Shown one piece after another: positions 1-6,456 of a DNA stretch of 10,351 bases. Within the stretch, counting starts at the first letter, position 1; each line of letters opens with the position of its first letter. Under the pieces are notes generated by a model. It had not been told where the DNA came from. It ran no database searches and saw only the letters and a list, made by a program, of their open reading frames with translations. Both the position numbers and the translations under genes were made by a program. Source of the stretch: Kiritimatiellia bacterium (GTDB lineage: Bacteria > Verrucomicrobiota > Kiritimatiellia > RFP12 > UBA1067); NCBI GenBank assembly GCA_028701555.1, contig JAQVQN010000054.1:1-10351 (forward strand), given 5' to 3'.

Positions 1-22
1 CATACGCGCGTTCTCTCACGCC

Positions 23-43
23 TGAACCCTGACCCCTGAACCC
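23..43. repeat. 7-base tandem repeat after tadB
   Basis: Three consecutive 7-base units are seen: TGAACCC, TGACCCC, TGAACCC (two identical, one with changes). They lie in the ~60-base spacer after the tadB stop. The same 7-base periodicity, with a different unit, recurs at 4928-4951. On the minus strand an ATG at positions 3-1 follows the array and may be the start of the next operon gene (tadC is expected after tadB), but only that codon is visible. Confidence 0.6.
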
Positions 44-50
44 TTGGGCT

Positions 51-65
51 GCGGGCTCTGCCCGC
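51..65. other. Small hairpin after tadB stop
   Basis: GCGGGC (51-56), loop TCT, then GCCCGC (60-65) form a perfect 6-bp stem directly downstream of the tadB stop codon. No T-run follows on the minus strand, so it is not a typical Rho-independent terminator. It could be a pause or mRNA-stabilising element between tadB and the next gene, or chance in GC-rich DNA. Confidence 0.35.
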
Positions 66-66
66 G

Positions 67-966
67 TTAGACGTCGATGCGTATGATGCGCCGGATGCAT
101 AACCAGCCGACCGTTATCAGCACGAGTGTCACTCCGATCGCAATCATACCGTCGGCTGAACGGAAAAAAGGCAGCATCATCTCGGGCTTGATAAAGGTCA
201 TGGCCGCGCCCAGCACCACCGGCATGCAGGCCACGATCATGCCCTGCAGACGACCTTGAGCGGTCAGGGTCATGACGCGCCGCTCGATGCGCATGCGCTC
301 GCGGATGGTCTCGCTGATCTTGTCGAATATCTCGGTCAGGTTGCCCCCGGTACGGCGCGCGATGTCAATGGCGGTCACCACCAGAGTCAGATCATCGCTG
401 CCCACCCGCTTGTCCAGACTCTGCAGCGCGTCGTAGAAACTCATGCCCACCCGCATCTGCTGAAGCATCACGCCAAACTCCTGCGCGATCGGCTTCTCGC
501 CGTTCTGCACAACTGTCTCAAAGGCCTGATTGATGCTGAAGCCGGCCCGCAAGGCATTGCTCATGCTGCCGAGCGCCTCCACTAGCTGCACATTGAACAA
601 CTGCCGTCGGCGGTTGCGCAGCAGGTCGACCAGACGGTACGGCGCCACCAAGGCCAGGGCACCGAAGCATGCGCCTAGAATGACCCCCGCCGCCGTTGAG
701 ACGGGCTTTTGATAGTCGAATAAGGGGATGAAGCAGAAAAGGAAGACCGCTACGGCAGCAGCCCGGCCTATGTCCGCGATGCGCTTGGCCGGCACGAACA
801 GGAAAAGATCCTCGAAACGGCGCGCGGTCTCCTCTGACATGGATTCCGTGTAGGCTGTGGCTCCGGCGCCTAGACTGCGGATAATCGTATAGGCGCATCC
901 GGCGAAAGCCGCCGCCGCCAGCAAGGTCGCGCCCCACCTGAGCGTTTCCAGCATGGCCGGGTTCAT
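67..966 (-). CDS. tadB: Tad/Flp pilus inner-membrane platform protein TadB
   Basis: This 299-residue protein belongs to the type II secretion F (GspF/PilC-like) family. In Tad systems TadB and TadC form the inner-membrane platform that couples the CpaF ATPase to Flp pilin assembly. Hydrophobic segments lie at about residues 12-30, 68-84, 90-110, 243-258 and 274-291. The cytoplasmic T2SSF domain lies at about 127-252. It begins at VEALGSMSNALRAGFS and contains ARRTGGNLTEIFDKI and the RMRIERRVMTLTAQGR stretch before the last membrane pair, an arrangement typical of TadB. Length is normal for the family. The start ATG (966-964) overlaps the cpaF stop by four bases (ATGA), so the two are probably translationally coupled. 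It is identified by family pattern and by position directly after cpaF; TadC is the alternative but is usually encoded second. Confidence 0.93.
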   Translation of the reverse strand: MNPAMLETLRWGATLLAAAAFAGCAYTIIRSLGAGATAYTESMSEETARRFEDLFLFVPAKRIADIGRAAAVAVFLFCFIPLFDYQKPVSTAAGVILGACFGALALVAPYRLVDLLRNRRRQLFNVQLVEALGSMSNALRAGFSINQAFETVVQNGEKPIAQEFGVMLQQMRVGMSFYDALQSLDKRVGSDDLTLVVTAIDIARRTGGNLTEIFDKISETIRERMRIERRVMTLTAQGRLQGMIVACMPVVLGAAMTFIKPEMMLPFFRSADGMIAIGVTLVLITVGWLCIRRIIRIDV

Positions 967-2747
967 GCGTCACCGCCTTGCCGCGCCGGATCAAACACCG
1001 CCGGATCAATGTGAAGTCCGCGGCTCTTCAGATTTTCGTAGAAAGTCGGCACCGCGCCAGTGGGCACAAAACCGCCCATGACCTTGCCGCGCTGGTCTAG
1101 GCCGGTCTGCACGAACTCGAAGATATCCTGCATCACAATCTGCTGGCCTTCCAGCCCGACAACCTCGGAAATGCAGACCACCTTGCGCGAACCGTCGCTC
1201 ATGCGCGACTCGTGTACCACCACGTCAATGGCCGAGGCGATCTGCTCGCGTATCGCGCGCGATGGCAGTTCCATGCCTGACATCAGCACCATGGTCTCCA
1301 GCCGCGAGATCACATCGCGCGGCGAGTTGGCGTGTACCGTGGTCAGCGAACCGTCGTGCCCGGTGTTCATGGCCTGCAGCATGTCCAGCGCCTCTCCGCC
1401 GCGGCATTCGCCGACGATGATGCGATCCGGCCGCATGCGCAGCGAGTTGCGCATCAGGTCGCGGATCGTGATCGCGCCGCGCCCTTCGATGTTGGGCGGT
1501 CGCGCTTCCAGCCGGATCACATGCGGTTGCACCAACCGCAACTCCGCCGCGTCCTCGATGGTCAAGATACGGTCGGTGGAGGGTATGAAACTGCTGAGCA
1601 CGTTCAGCAGCGTGGTCTTGCCGGAACCTGTGCCGCCTGCCACAACCATGTTCTTGCGCATCATCACACACAGCCGCAGGAACTCGGCGGCATTACGCGT
1701 CCACGTGCCGAGTTCGATCAGCTTCTCTGAAGTCAAAGCCTGTTTGGCGAATTTGCGGATCGTGACGCACGGGCCGATCAGTGAGAGCGGGGCAATGATG
1801 GCGTTGACGCGGGAGCCGTCGGGCAGACGCGCGTCTACGTAAGGCTGGCTTTCGTCGATGCGCCGTCCGATGGGCGCGACAATACGCTCGATCACAGACA
1901 GTACCGAATCGTCGTCCATAAACGTCTGTCCGGTCAACTCCAAGCGCCCTTCGCGCTCAACATAGACCTGGTTCGGGCCGTTGACCATGATCTCCGTGAT
2001 GGATTCGTCGTCCAGAAAATCCTCGAGTGGCCCTAGGCGCATGGCTTCGTCGTAAATCTCCTTGCCAAGCCGCTGCGGGTCAATGCCGCCCGGCAGCTTC
2101 TGCTTGCGCCGCACTTCGGCGATGATCTCCTGAATTGTGGCCCGGGCCTTCTGCTGCAATTCTTCCGTGCCGATCCGCGAGGCGGTCATGCGCTTTAGAT
2201 CGAGCCGCTGGATCAACTCGCCGTGGATCTGATTCTTGATGCCGCGCATGATCGTCAGCATGGGGTCTGGCGCCGGCGAAGCCGGCGGGGTAACGTCGAA
2301 CGCTGAACCGGGAGAGGTAGGAGGGGGGCAGGGGCTGGTAGGGACGCCTCCCCGAGGCGTCCGCGGACAGTTCGGGGAACTGTCCCTACCGGCAGCGGTC
2401 GGCAGCGGCGAAGGGGCCGGAGGAGCTTCATTTTCAGCAGCGGCTTCTGGCGCACCCACCCGCGATACGCGCAGCAGGCAGGGACCGATGCCGATCACGT
2501 CGTCTTCTTTTACCGGAGTGGGCTCCTGCAATGCCACGCCGTTGATCATAGTGCCGTTACTGGAACGCAGGTCCTCGATCATCACACCGTTCTCGCGCAA
2601 AAAAAGCAGTGCGTGGCGCTCGCTGATATCTGCGTGGCGTAGACGTATCTTGCAGGCCTCGCCACGGCCGACGGTGTAGACTCCGGCCGGCAGCTCGAAG
2701 CGGTTGGCAGGTTGGCCGGGATGGGCTATATCGAGATAAAATGTCAT
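963..2747 (-). CDS. cpaF: FHA domain-CpaF/TadA pilus assembly ATPase fusion
   Basis: This 594-residue protein is the hexameric secretion ATPase (type II/IV secretion, VirB11-like) that powers Flp pilus assembly at the cytoplasmic membrane. The C-terminal part (about 165-565) is standard CpaF: ILTIEDAAEL (394-403), Walker A GGTGSGKTT (371-379), Walker B-type RIIVGE (442-447) and the His box GHDGSLTTVHA (463-473). Residues 1-95 are an added FHA domain with GRGE (27-30), S42 and H45 in ISERHA, and SSNGTMING (62-70), the usual phosphothreonine-binding positions. This suggests control by a Ser/Thr kinase or a phosphorylated partner (inference). A Pro/Ala-rich linker (about 96-165) joins the halves and contains a palindromic repeat element at residues 120-137. 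Most CpaF proteins lack FHA. The gene follows cpaB after 79 bases and overlaps tadB. Confidence 0.96.
   Translation of the reverse strand: MTFYLDIAHPGQPANRFELPAGVYTVGRGEACKIRLRHADISERHALLFLRENGVMIEDLRSSNGTMINGVALQEPTPVKEDDVIGIGPCLLRVSRVGAPEAAAENEAPPAPSPLPTAAGRDSSPNCPRTPRGGVPTSPCPPPTSPGSAFDVTPPASPAPDPMLTIMRGIKNQIHGELIQRLDLKRMTASRIGTEELQQKARATIQEIIAEVRRKQKLPGGIDPQRLGKEIYDEAMRLGPLEDFLDDESITEIMVNGPNQVYVEREGRLELTGQTFMDDDSVLSVIERIVAPIGRRIDESQPYVDARLPDGSRVNAIIAPLSLIGPCVTIRKFAKQALTSEKLIELGTWTRNAAEFLRLCVMMRKNMVVAGGTGSGKTTLLNVLSSFIPSTDRILTIEDAAELRLVQPHVIRLEARPPNIEGRGAITIRDLMRNSLRMRPDRIIVGECRGGEALDMLQAMNTGHDGSLTTVHANSPRDVISRLETMVLMSGMELPSRAIREQIASAIDVVVHESRMSDGSRKVVCISEVVGLEGQQIVMQDIFEFVQTGLDQRGKVMGGFVPTGAVPTFYENLKSRGLHIDPAVFDPARQGGDA
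2337..2390. repeat. 54-base double-hairpin palindromic (REP-like) element inside cpaF
   Basis: Two perfect 9-bp stems lie side by side: GGACGCCTC/GAGGCGTCC (2342-2362, loop CCC) and GGACAGTTC/GAACTGTCC (2365-2385, loop GGG). The ends are also complementary: GGTAGGGAC (2337-2345) pairs with GTCCCTACC (2382-2390). The whole could fold as two hairpins or as a three-way junction. The 54 bases equal 18 codons, so the element is read through as GRDSSPNCPRTPRGGVPT in the cpaF linker without shifting the frame. This architecture resembles REP/BIME-type dispersed palindromes moved by RAYT-like transposases; that origin is inferred, and only one copy is visible here. Confidence 0.75.
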
Positions 2748-2775
2748 GCCGCTGCCGCCCTTAGTCCTTCAAGAT

Positions 2776-2806
2776 CAATCTGTTTCTATCCGTGTAAAGC
2801 CGTGGT
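2776..2806. repeat. Degenerate CACGG repeat in cpaB-cpaF spacer
   Basis: On the minus strand the cpaB-cpaF spacer contains CCACGG (2805-2800), CACGG (2794-2790) and CAGATTGA (from 2782), near-repeats at 10- to 12-base spacing. It looks like a worn short-unit tandem array of the type common in spacers of some PVC genomes (recalled impression). Repeat character is weaker than for the 7- and 8-base arrays elsewhere in this operon. No promoter or terminator is evident in this 79-base gap. Confidence 0.35.
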
Positions 2807-2826
2807 TAACCCTGCCGGGCAAAGCT

Positions 2827-3645
2827 TCAGTCGGTTCGCTTGCGCAGAAGCTGCTGCTGGCGGTAGGTGTTGAGCCGCTCGATCTCGTTCTGGATCATGT
2901 TGAAATCCACACGCGGCAGAGCGCTCTCGAAATAGACATCGTCGGGATTGCGCAAGGCCAGCGAGATTCGGCCCTTAATCTGCTCCGCGAACACCAGCAT
3001 CTCCGCCTCGCGCGGGGTTACTTCAAGCGTGACCATGTTGTATGAGGCGGGCGAACGGGTGTCTGTTAGCAGCCGCGTCTTGGCGGTCTCCCGACCGGTT
3101 GCCAGCACCAGCACATCCTGCAGGATCGTCATGGTCACCAATTCCATCTCGCCCTGCACTGTTTTGGAGGGAAACGAAAAAGTCCCGAGCACGTCCACAT
3201 GGTCGTTGGGCTTGACCATTCCGCTGACTGAGGCGGCTCCGCTGACATTGACCGAGATCGCGCGCATTCGTTGTTTTATGTCTTCAGCCAGGCCACGTTC
3301 ATGAGGGTCGCCGCCTTCGATATCGGACCAGAACACCGGCGTGTCTTTTTTTAGCGGCCTGACCGTCTTGCGCTGGATCAGCAATAAGCGGTCTTCGATC
3401 TTGACCGCGCGGTCTTTGACCGTGCTCTCGACCACATACAGTCCGCCGATATCCTCAAGCGTGATCGGCGTGCCGGATGGCAAATCCTTGTTGAGGCCGA
3501 TCACGGCGATCTTGCGGTTGCGCTGGTCGAACTCCGCCTTCCAGCGCGCGACCTCGCGGTCTTTGGCGGCCAGGTAGGAGCGTGTCAGGAACGCGGCGAG
3601 CAGGCCTATGACCACGGAGACTATCAGAATCACTTTTTGTTTCAT
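2827..3645 (-). CDS. cpaB: Flp pilus assembly protein CpaB/RcpC
   Basis: This 272-residue periplasmic or membrane-anchored Tad component is thought to act with the outer-membrane secretin in pilus biogenesis. It has an uncleaved-looking N-terminal hydrophobic segment (about 4-20) after a short basic start. A SAF-type domain follows at about 46-108 (IAVIGLNKDLPSGTPITLEDI, with the VRPLKKDTPVFWSDI end). The conserved CpaB core lies at 127-154 (MRAISVNVSGAASVSGMVKPNDHVDVLGT). The ITLEVT-like stretch VTLEVTPREAEMLVFAEQIKGRISLALRNP lies at about 205-234. The C-terminus is a charged, Gln-rich helix. Length is usual for the family. The ATG at 3645-3643 is preceded by a GGAA-like ribosome-binding site. 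It lies 35 bases after the unrecognised secreted protein and 79 bases before cpaF. Confidence 0.93.
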   Translation of the reverse strand: MKQKVILIVSVVIGLLAAFLTRSYLAAKDREVARWKAEFDQRNRKIAVIGLNKDLPSGTPITLEDIGGLYVVESTVKDRAVKIEDRLLLIQRKTVRPLKKDTPVFWSDIEGGDPHERGLAEDIKQRMRAISVNVSGAASVSGMVKPNDHVDVLGTFSFPSKTVQGEMELVTMTILQDVLVLATGRETAKTRLLTDTRSPASYNMVTLEVTPREAEMLVFAEQIKGRISLALRNPDDVYFESALPRVDFNMIQNEIERLNTYRQQQLLRKRTD

Positions 3646-3680
3646 CGTGCCTATTCCGTTTTTAACGCGAGACTTACAGT

Positions 3681-4382
3681 TTAGGGCGTTGCGCCCTCCC
3701 TTTGCAAGAGACTAATCGAGGTGCGTCCGCTCACGCGGTCGGCAGAGGCGAAGATTACGCAGTGTTTGCGTCCTTTAGCCAGTATCGTAAAGCCGGCGGG
3801 CGAAGCCGGCAGGGTTTCAGACCAGCCCTGTCGCTGAAAGCTGCGGCTGGCCTCGGCAACGGCGCCGTCCGGCGGCGCGGGGGAATCCGCCGTCACAAAA
3901 GTCGAGCGGGTCAGGCTGCATGCGGCGGTGAAGAGCGGCGTGGCTTCCAGGACAGGCCAGCCCTCTGGCCAGTCAGGTGCTGTTGTTTGCGCCTGCGCGG
4001 CCTCGCGCAGCGGCTGCATGAAGGCCAACGCCACGCAGCTTTCGCTGTTGTCAGCCGACGGCATGATCAACACGCGGTGCAGCGTGCGGTTGTCTGCATG
4101 CGTGAGCATGGAGACGCCGAACGGCCCGGGCGGCGGGAGGCTCCAGAGCCGGGCCAAATCAGCCGCGACTTGCGAGGGCGCAGCCGAAAAAGCGAAGGCT
4201 GACAGCGTGCCGGACGCTGCGTTGACCTGCGCTTCGGTATGGTACACGCGTGTGCCGCCCAGACGCCGCAAGGCATCTTCTCCGCTGCCGACAGGGAAAC
4301 GCCAGAAAAACTCCGCGTGCGGCTGCACCACCCATAACAAGCACAGGGCCGCTGCCGCGCATATTGTGCGCCCAGACCGCAT
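3681..4382 (-). CDS. Secreted protein of unknown function in the Tad operon
   Basis: This 233-residue protein is not recognised. It starts with a basic n-region and hydrophobic core (RTICAAAALCLLWVV) ending in a plausible signal-peptidase site QPHA|EF near residue 23, so it is probably periplasmic. I chose the ATG at 4382-4380 because it shares one base with the upstream stop (TGATG), and the signal peptide then begins immediately; an in-frame ATG at 4412 would add ten residues inside the previous gene. The mature part may contain two related units, about 59-121 and 160-227. Each runs strand, Pro-led helix (SQVAADLARLW / GAVAEASRSFQRQGW), then a hydrophobic strand with Ser-Ala-Asp (VLIMPSADN / CVIFASADR). 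Its place before cpaB suggests a role in pilus export or outer-membrane assembly (inference). Confidence 0.75.
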   Translation of the reverse strand: MRSGRTICAAAALCLLWVVQPHAEFFWRFPVGSGEDALRRLGGTRVYHTEAQVNAASGTLSAFAFSAAPSQVAADLARLWSLPPPGPFGVSMLTHADNRTLHRVLIMPSADNSESCVALAFMQPLREAAQAQTTAPDWPEGWPVLEATPLFTAACSLTRSTFVTADSPAPPDGAVAEASRSFQRQGWSETLPASPAGFTILAKGRKHCVIFASADRVSGRTSISLLQREGATP

Positions 4383-4999
4383 CAGTAAAGTCCTCCCATC
4401 AACGGCATCCACACCTCTTCGCGTATGGCGACTTCGTCCTTGTCGTAGACAAGCTGCCGTATCACGGGATCAACCGGCACAAGCAAAGTTTCCGATGCGT
4501 GGGTAAAGCCCAGGGCAGCGGCCATTCCGGGCGAGTCCTGCAGACGTATCATCGACACCGGCAGACGCGAATCGGAGGCGACGTGGCTCCAGTCGCCGGG
4601 GTTATGAGCCGAATAGGCGGTGATCGCAGAAAGGGTCGCTGGCAGCAGTGCCGCATTGCGCACCGGGCGGTCATCGGCGGTATAGCGCACACCATCCGCG
4701 CCCGCGTTCCAGTCGGCAATGTATGCGGGGGCTTCGGCCAGCGTGCCTTCACGCATCGCCCGTTCGCCTGCGTCGCCGCGCAAGACCGCGTGCAGGAAAA
4801 GCGAGGTGCGCGCCAGGCGGCTGATGTGCAGCAGGCCTGTCGTAACGATCAGGAAAAGCAGCAGCGCCGCGCAAAACTCGATGGCGGCCTGGCCGCAACA
4901 TTGGTGGGGCAAGCGTTTGCTTGCCGTGACAGGCGACGGGCGACAGGCGACCTGCGCCACATCTTGGTTCACAACTTTAGAACTCTCGCACTCTCGCAT
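4382..4999 (-). CDS. TadE-like pseudopilin with repeat-derived N-terminus
   Basis: A 205-residue protein resembling TadE/TadF minor pilins. The TadE-type motif is at GQAAIEF (36-42), followed by one hydrophobic segment (about 42-58) and a periplasmic domain. As in related pseudopilins, cleavage would be after G36 by a prepilin peptidase, with Glu at mature position 5 (inference from family). I chose the ATG at 4999-4997, 14 bases after the upstream stop, with AAGGA upstream; the frame is open to 5224 but that would overlap the TadG-like gene by ~210 bases. The leader of ~36 residues is unusually long and is encoded by 7- and 8-base tandem repeats plus a hairpin, so a later non-ATG start (a TTG at codon 30, in KRL) is possible. 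Residues 100-111 (GADGVRYTADDR) resemble the calcium-binding loop of GspG-type pseudopilins. It ends overlapping the next gene by one base. Confidence 0.8.
   Translation of the reverse strand: MRECESSKVVNQDVAQVACRPSPVTASKRLPHQCCGQAAIEFCAALLLFLIVTTGLLHISRLARTSLFLHAVLRGDAGERAMREGTLAEAPAYIADWNAGADGVRYTADDRPVRNAALLPATLSAITAYSAHNPGDWSHVASDSRLPVSMIRLQDSPGMAAALGFTHASETLLVPVDPVIRQLVYDKDEVAIREEVWMPLMGGLY
4908..4925. other. Perfect 7-bp hairpin within the TadE-like 5' end
   Basis: GGCAAGC (4908-4914), loop GTTT, GCTTGCC (4919-4925). It is immediately next to the 7-base repeat array and within the first codons of the TadE-like gene, so it would form in the mRNA just before the conserved GQAAIEF coding region. 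It could slow translation or be part of the same inserted repeat block. Confidence 0.45.
4928..4951. repeat. 7-base tandem repeat (GACAGGC)
   Basis: GACAGGC, GACGGGC, GACAGGC and a partial GAC: 3.4 units with one mismatch. On the minus strand it encodes roughly residues 16-24 (QVACRPSPV) of the TadE-like protein's leader, which has no resemblance to the family, supporting a recent gain of the block. Confidence 0.75.
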
Positions 5000-5004
5000 T
5001 TTAG
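4973..5004. repeat. 8-base tandem repeat spanning a start codon
   Basis: AACTTTAG, AACTCTCG, CACTCTCG and CATTTTAG are four diverged 8-base units in register, with a fifth partial unit after 5004. The ATG used for the TadE-like gene (4999-4997 on the minus strand) lies inside the last full unit, and the first eight codons (MRECESSK) are read from the array. Confidence 0.75.
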
Positions 5005-5013
5005 AACTTTTCC

Positions 5014-6456
5014 TTAATGCCCCCGCCGCGTGCCCCCGCCGCGCCGCGAACCGCCGCCCGCCGGGATGCGGCAGAGATGGCTGTTCTGACTCAGCCATTC
5101 CGAGCCCTCCTGACGGAAAGCCGCTTTTTCCCAAACCGCCAGTGCCTGACAATAACGGCAGGCGGCAGAGCGCGGACCAAGTTCCAGATAAGGCCGCAGG
5201 TGACTGCGCACGTGACGCACCCACTCCACATCGGACGAGCTGTTCTCCGAACCCGATGCGGCATCCACCGGAATCAGACGCACGTTGCGGAATGCCGGCA
5301 GCACAAAGCCTGCCGCCGCGTCGGCGCGCTGCTTGCCGCTATCGGAGTCAAGGTAACCGAAAGGCTTGGCCGCCGCCGTCCAGACCACCTGTCCGCGCGA
5401 CTCCATGCCTGGGGTCACGCGTTCGACTGCGGCATTGACGCGCAAGACCGCGTCCGCGCCGGCCTTGTCATACTCCGGGCGCACCTGGCCGGTGACCGGA
5501 AAAGAGTCTTCGCCGTCGGGCCGTATGCGCGACCATGCCGACCAGACACCGGGATCATAAACATACCAGATTTCATGCGCATCCATCACGTTGGTGACAT
5601 TCAGCATGGCGGCGTCAGCGGTGAAACCAGCGCCGCGCAAACTCTCCGCCAGCGCATCTGCCGCGAAAAGGTTCTTGATCGGCAGTTCCACAGGGCGCAG
5701 ACCGAGACCGAAGATCTCCGAGTCGGAATAGGCCCCTGGGTCGACATCCGGTAGCGGCGGCCAATAGCGGAAAGATTCATACTCCTCCAGCAGGCCGCGC
5801 CTATAAAGATGGAACCAGCACCAGTTGGCGCCTTCGATCGCCTCGTAAAAAGCTTTCTCCATCAGCGGGTGGCCGTACGAAGGATCAATGAAGAATTGCG
5901 CGTTGTCCGGCCCGGCTGCGATGCCGGCGTCCGCTATGCGCGTAAGCATGTCGGCGTACTGTCCCCAGGCACCGGGCCAGGGCTCGTTGAAAAACAAGGA
6001 GCCGTCGAAACTCGCCGCATAGCGCACACGCACGGTTTCTGCGTGCTCGCGCAGAAAAGCGGTCATGGCTTCATCCACATACATCTGGTTGTTCTTGGCC
6101 GCGATCTGGGATGCGAAGAGCGCGGTCATGGGTCCGGTGAAACACAACCGGGCCTGCATGTTGGTGATGGCGTCGACCGCTGCCGGATTCTGCGCTGCCA
6201 GAGCCAGCACATGCATAAGGTTCAGCTCGCCCGCCAGATTCAGGGAGGCCCCCTGCCAGCGGGCCGCGGCCAGCGCGGCGGCGTCACCCGCGTTCTGCGT
6301 CTGGTTCTTGCGCTGGATCACGCGGTGCAGGTCGACATTAAAAAGCAGCACGAAAACCAGCGCGGTGAGGGTCAGCAGCAGGAATACCACGGCTTGACCG
6401 GCGCGGCGCGGCGGCTGGCAATTACAAGCGGCGTGGCGGCATGCAGACCCCTTCAC
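5014..6456 (-). CDS. TadG-like Tad-domain protein
   Basis: This 480-residue protein has the N-terminal Tad/TadG-like module: RAGQAVVFLLLTLTALVF (about 18-35), one membrane helix, then NAGDAAALAAARWQG (about 55-69), the Asp-Ala-Ala-Ala-Leu-Ala signature of this family. TadG and relatives are thought to anchor or cap the pilus in the envelope. The remaining ~400 residues look extracytoplasmic, rich in Trp, Tyr and Asp, and I do not recognise a named domain such as vWA. I chose GTG (6456-6454), which overlaps the upstream stop as GTGA; a TTG three bases earlier has slightly better spacing from GGAGG and cannot be excluded. The C-terminal Gly/Arg tail is encoded by an exact 13-base tandem duplication, so its last residues may be recent or variable. 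Confidence 0.8.
   Translation of the reverse strand: MKGSACRHAACNCQPPRRAGQAVVFLLLTLTALVFVLLFNVDLHRVIQRKNQTQNAGDAAALAAARWQGASLNLAGELNLMHVLALAAQNPAAVDAITNMQARLCFTGPMTALFASQIAAKNNQMYVDEAMTAFLREHAETVRVRYAASFDGSLFFNEPWPGAWGQYADMLTRIADAGIAAGPDNAQFFIDPSYGHPLMEKAFYEAIEGANWCWFHLYRRGLLEEYESFRYWPPLPDVDPGAYSDSEIFGLGLRPVELPIKNLFAADALAESLRGAGFTADAAMLNVTNVMDAHEIWYVYDPGVWSAWSRIRPDGEDSFPVTGQVRPEYDKAGADAVLRVNAAVERVTPGMESRGQVVWTAAAKPFGYLDSDSGKQRADAAAGFVLPAFRNVRLIPVDAASGSENSSSDVEWVRHVRSHLRPYLELGPRSAACRYCQALAVWEKAAFRQEGSEWLSQNSHLCRIPAGGGSRRGGGTRRGH
5018..5043. repeat. Exact 13-base tandem duplication at the end of the TadG-like gene
   Basis: TGCCCCCGCCGCG occurs at 5018-5030 and again, identically, at 5031-5043. 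Thirteen is not a multiple of three, so gain or loss of one copy shifts the frame. Loss of one copy would replace the tail after GGG with IKEKF and stop at TAA (5003-5001), one base before the ATG of the next gene. This suggests either a recent duplication or a slippage-prone end. Confidence 0.85.

Noticed and set aside
23..43. CRISPR-like array
   Set aside because: Units are only seven bases with no spacers, and no cas genes are present.
51..65. Hairpin after tadB as a Rho-independent terminator
   Set aside because: No T-run follows on the minus strand, and a further operon gene appears to start at position 3.
1060..1842. Plus-strand open frame of 260 codons
   Set aside because: Fully antisense to the CpaF ATPase core; its composition (Ser/Arg/Met-rich) is typical of a shadow frame in GC-rich DNA.
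5000..5224. Longer N-terminus for the TadE-like gene
   Set aside because: It would overlap the TadG-like coding region by about 210 bases, and the extra residues look like an out-of-frame reading of it.
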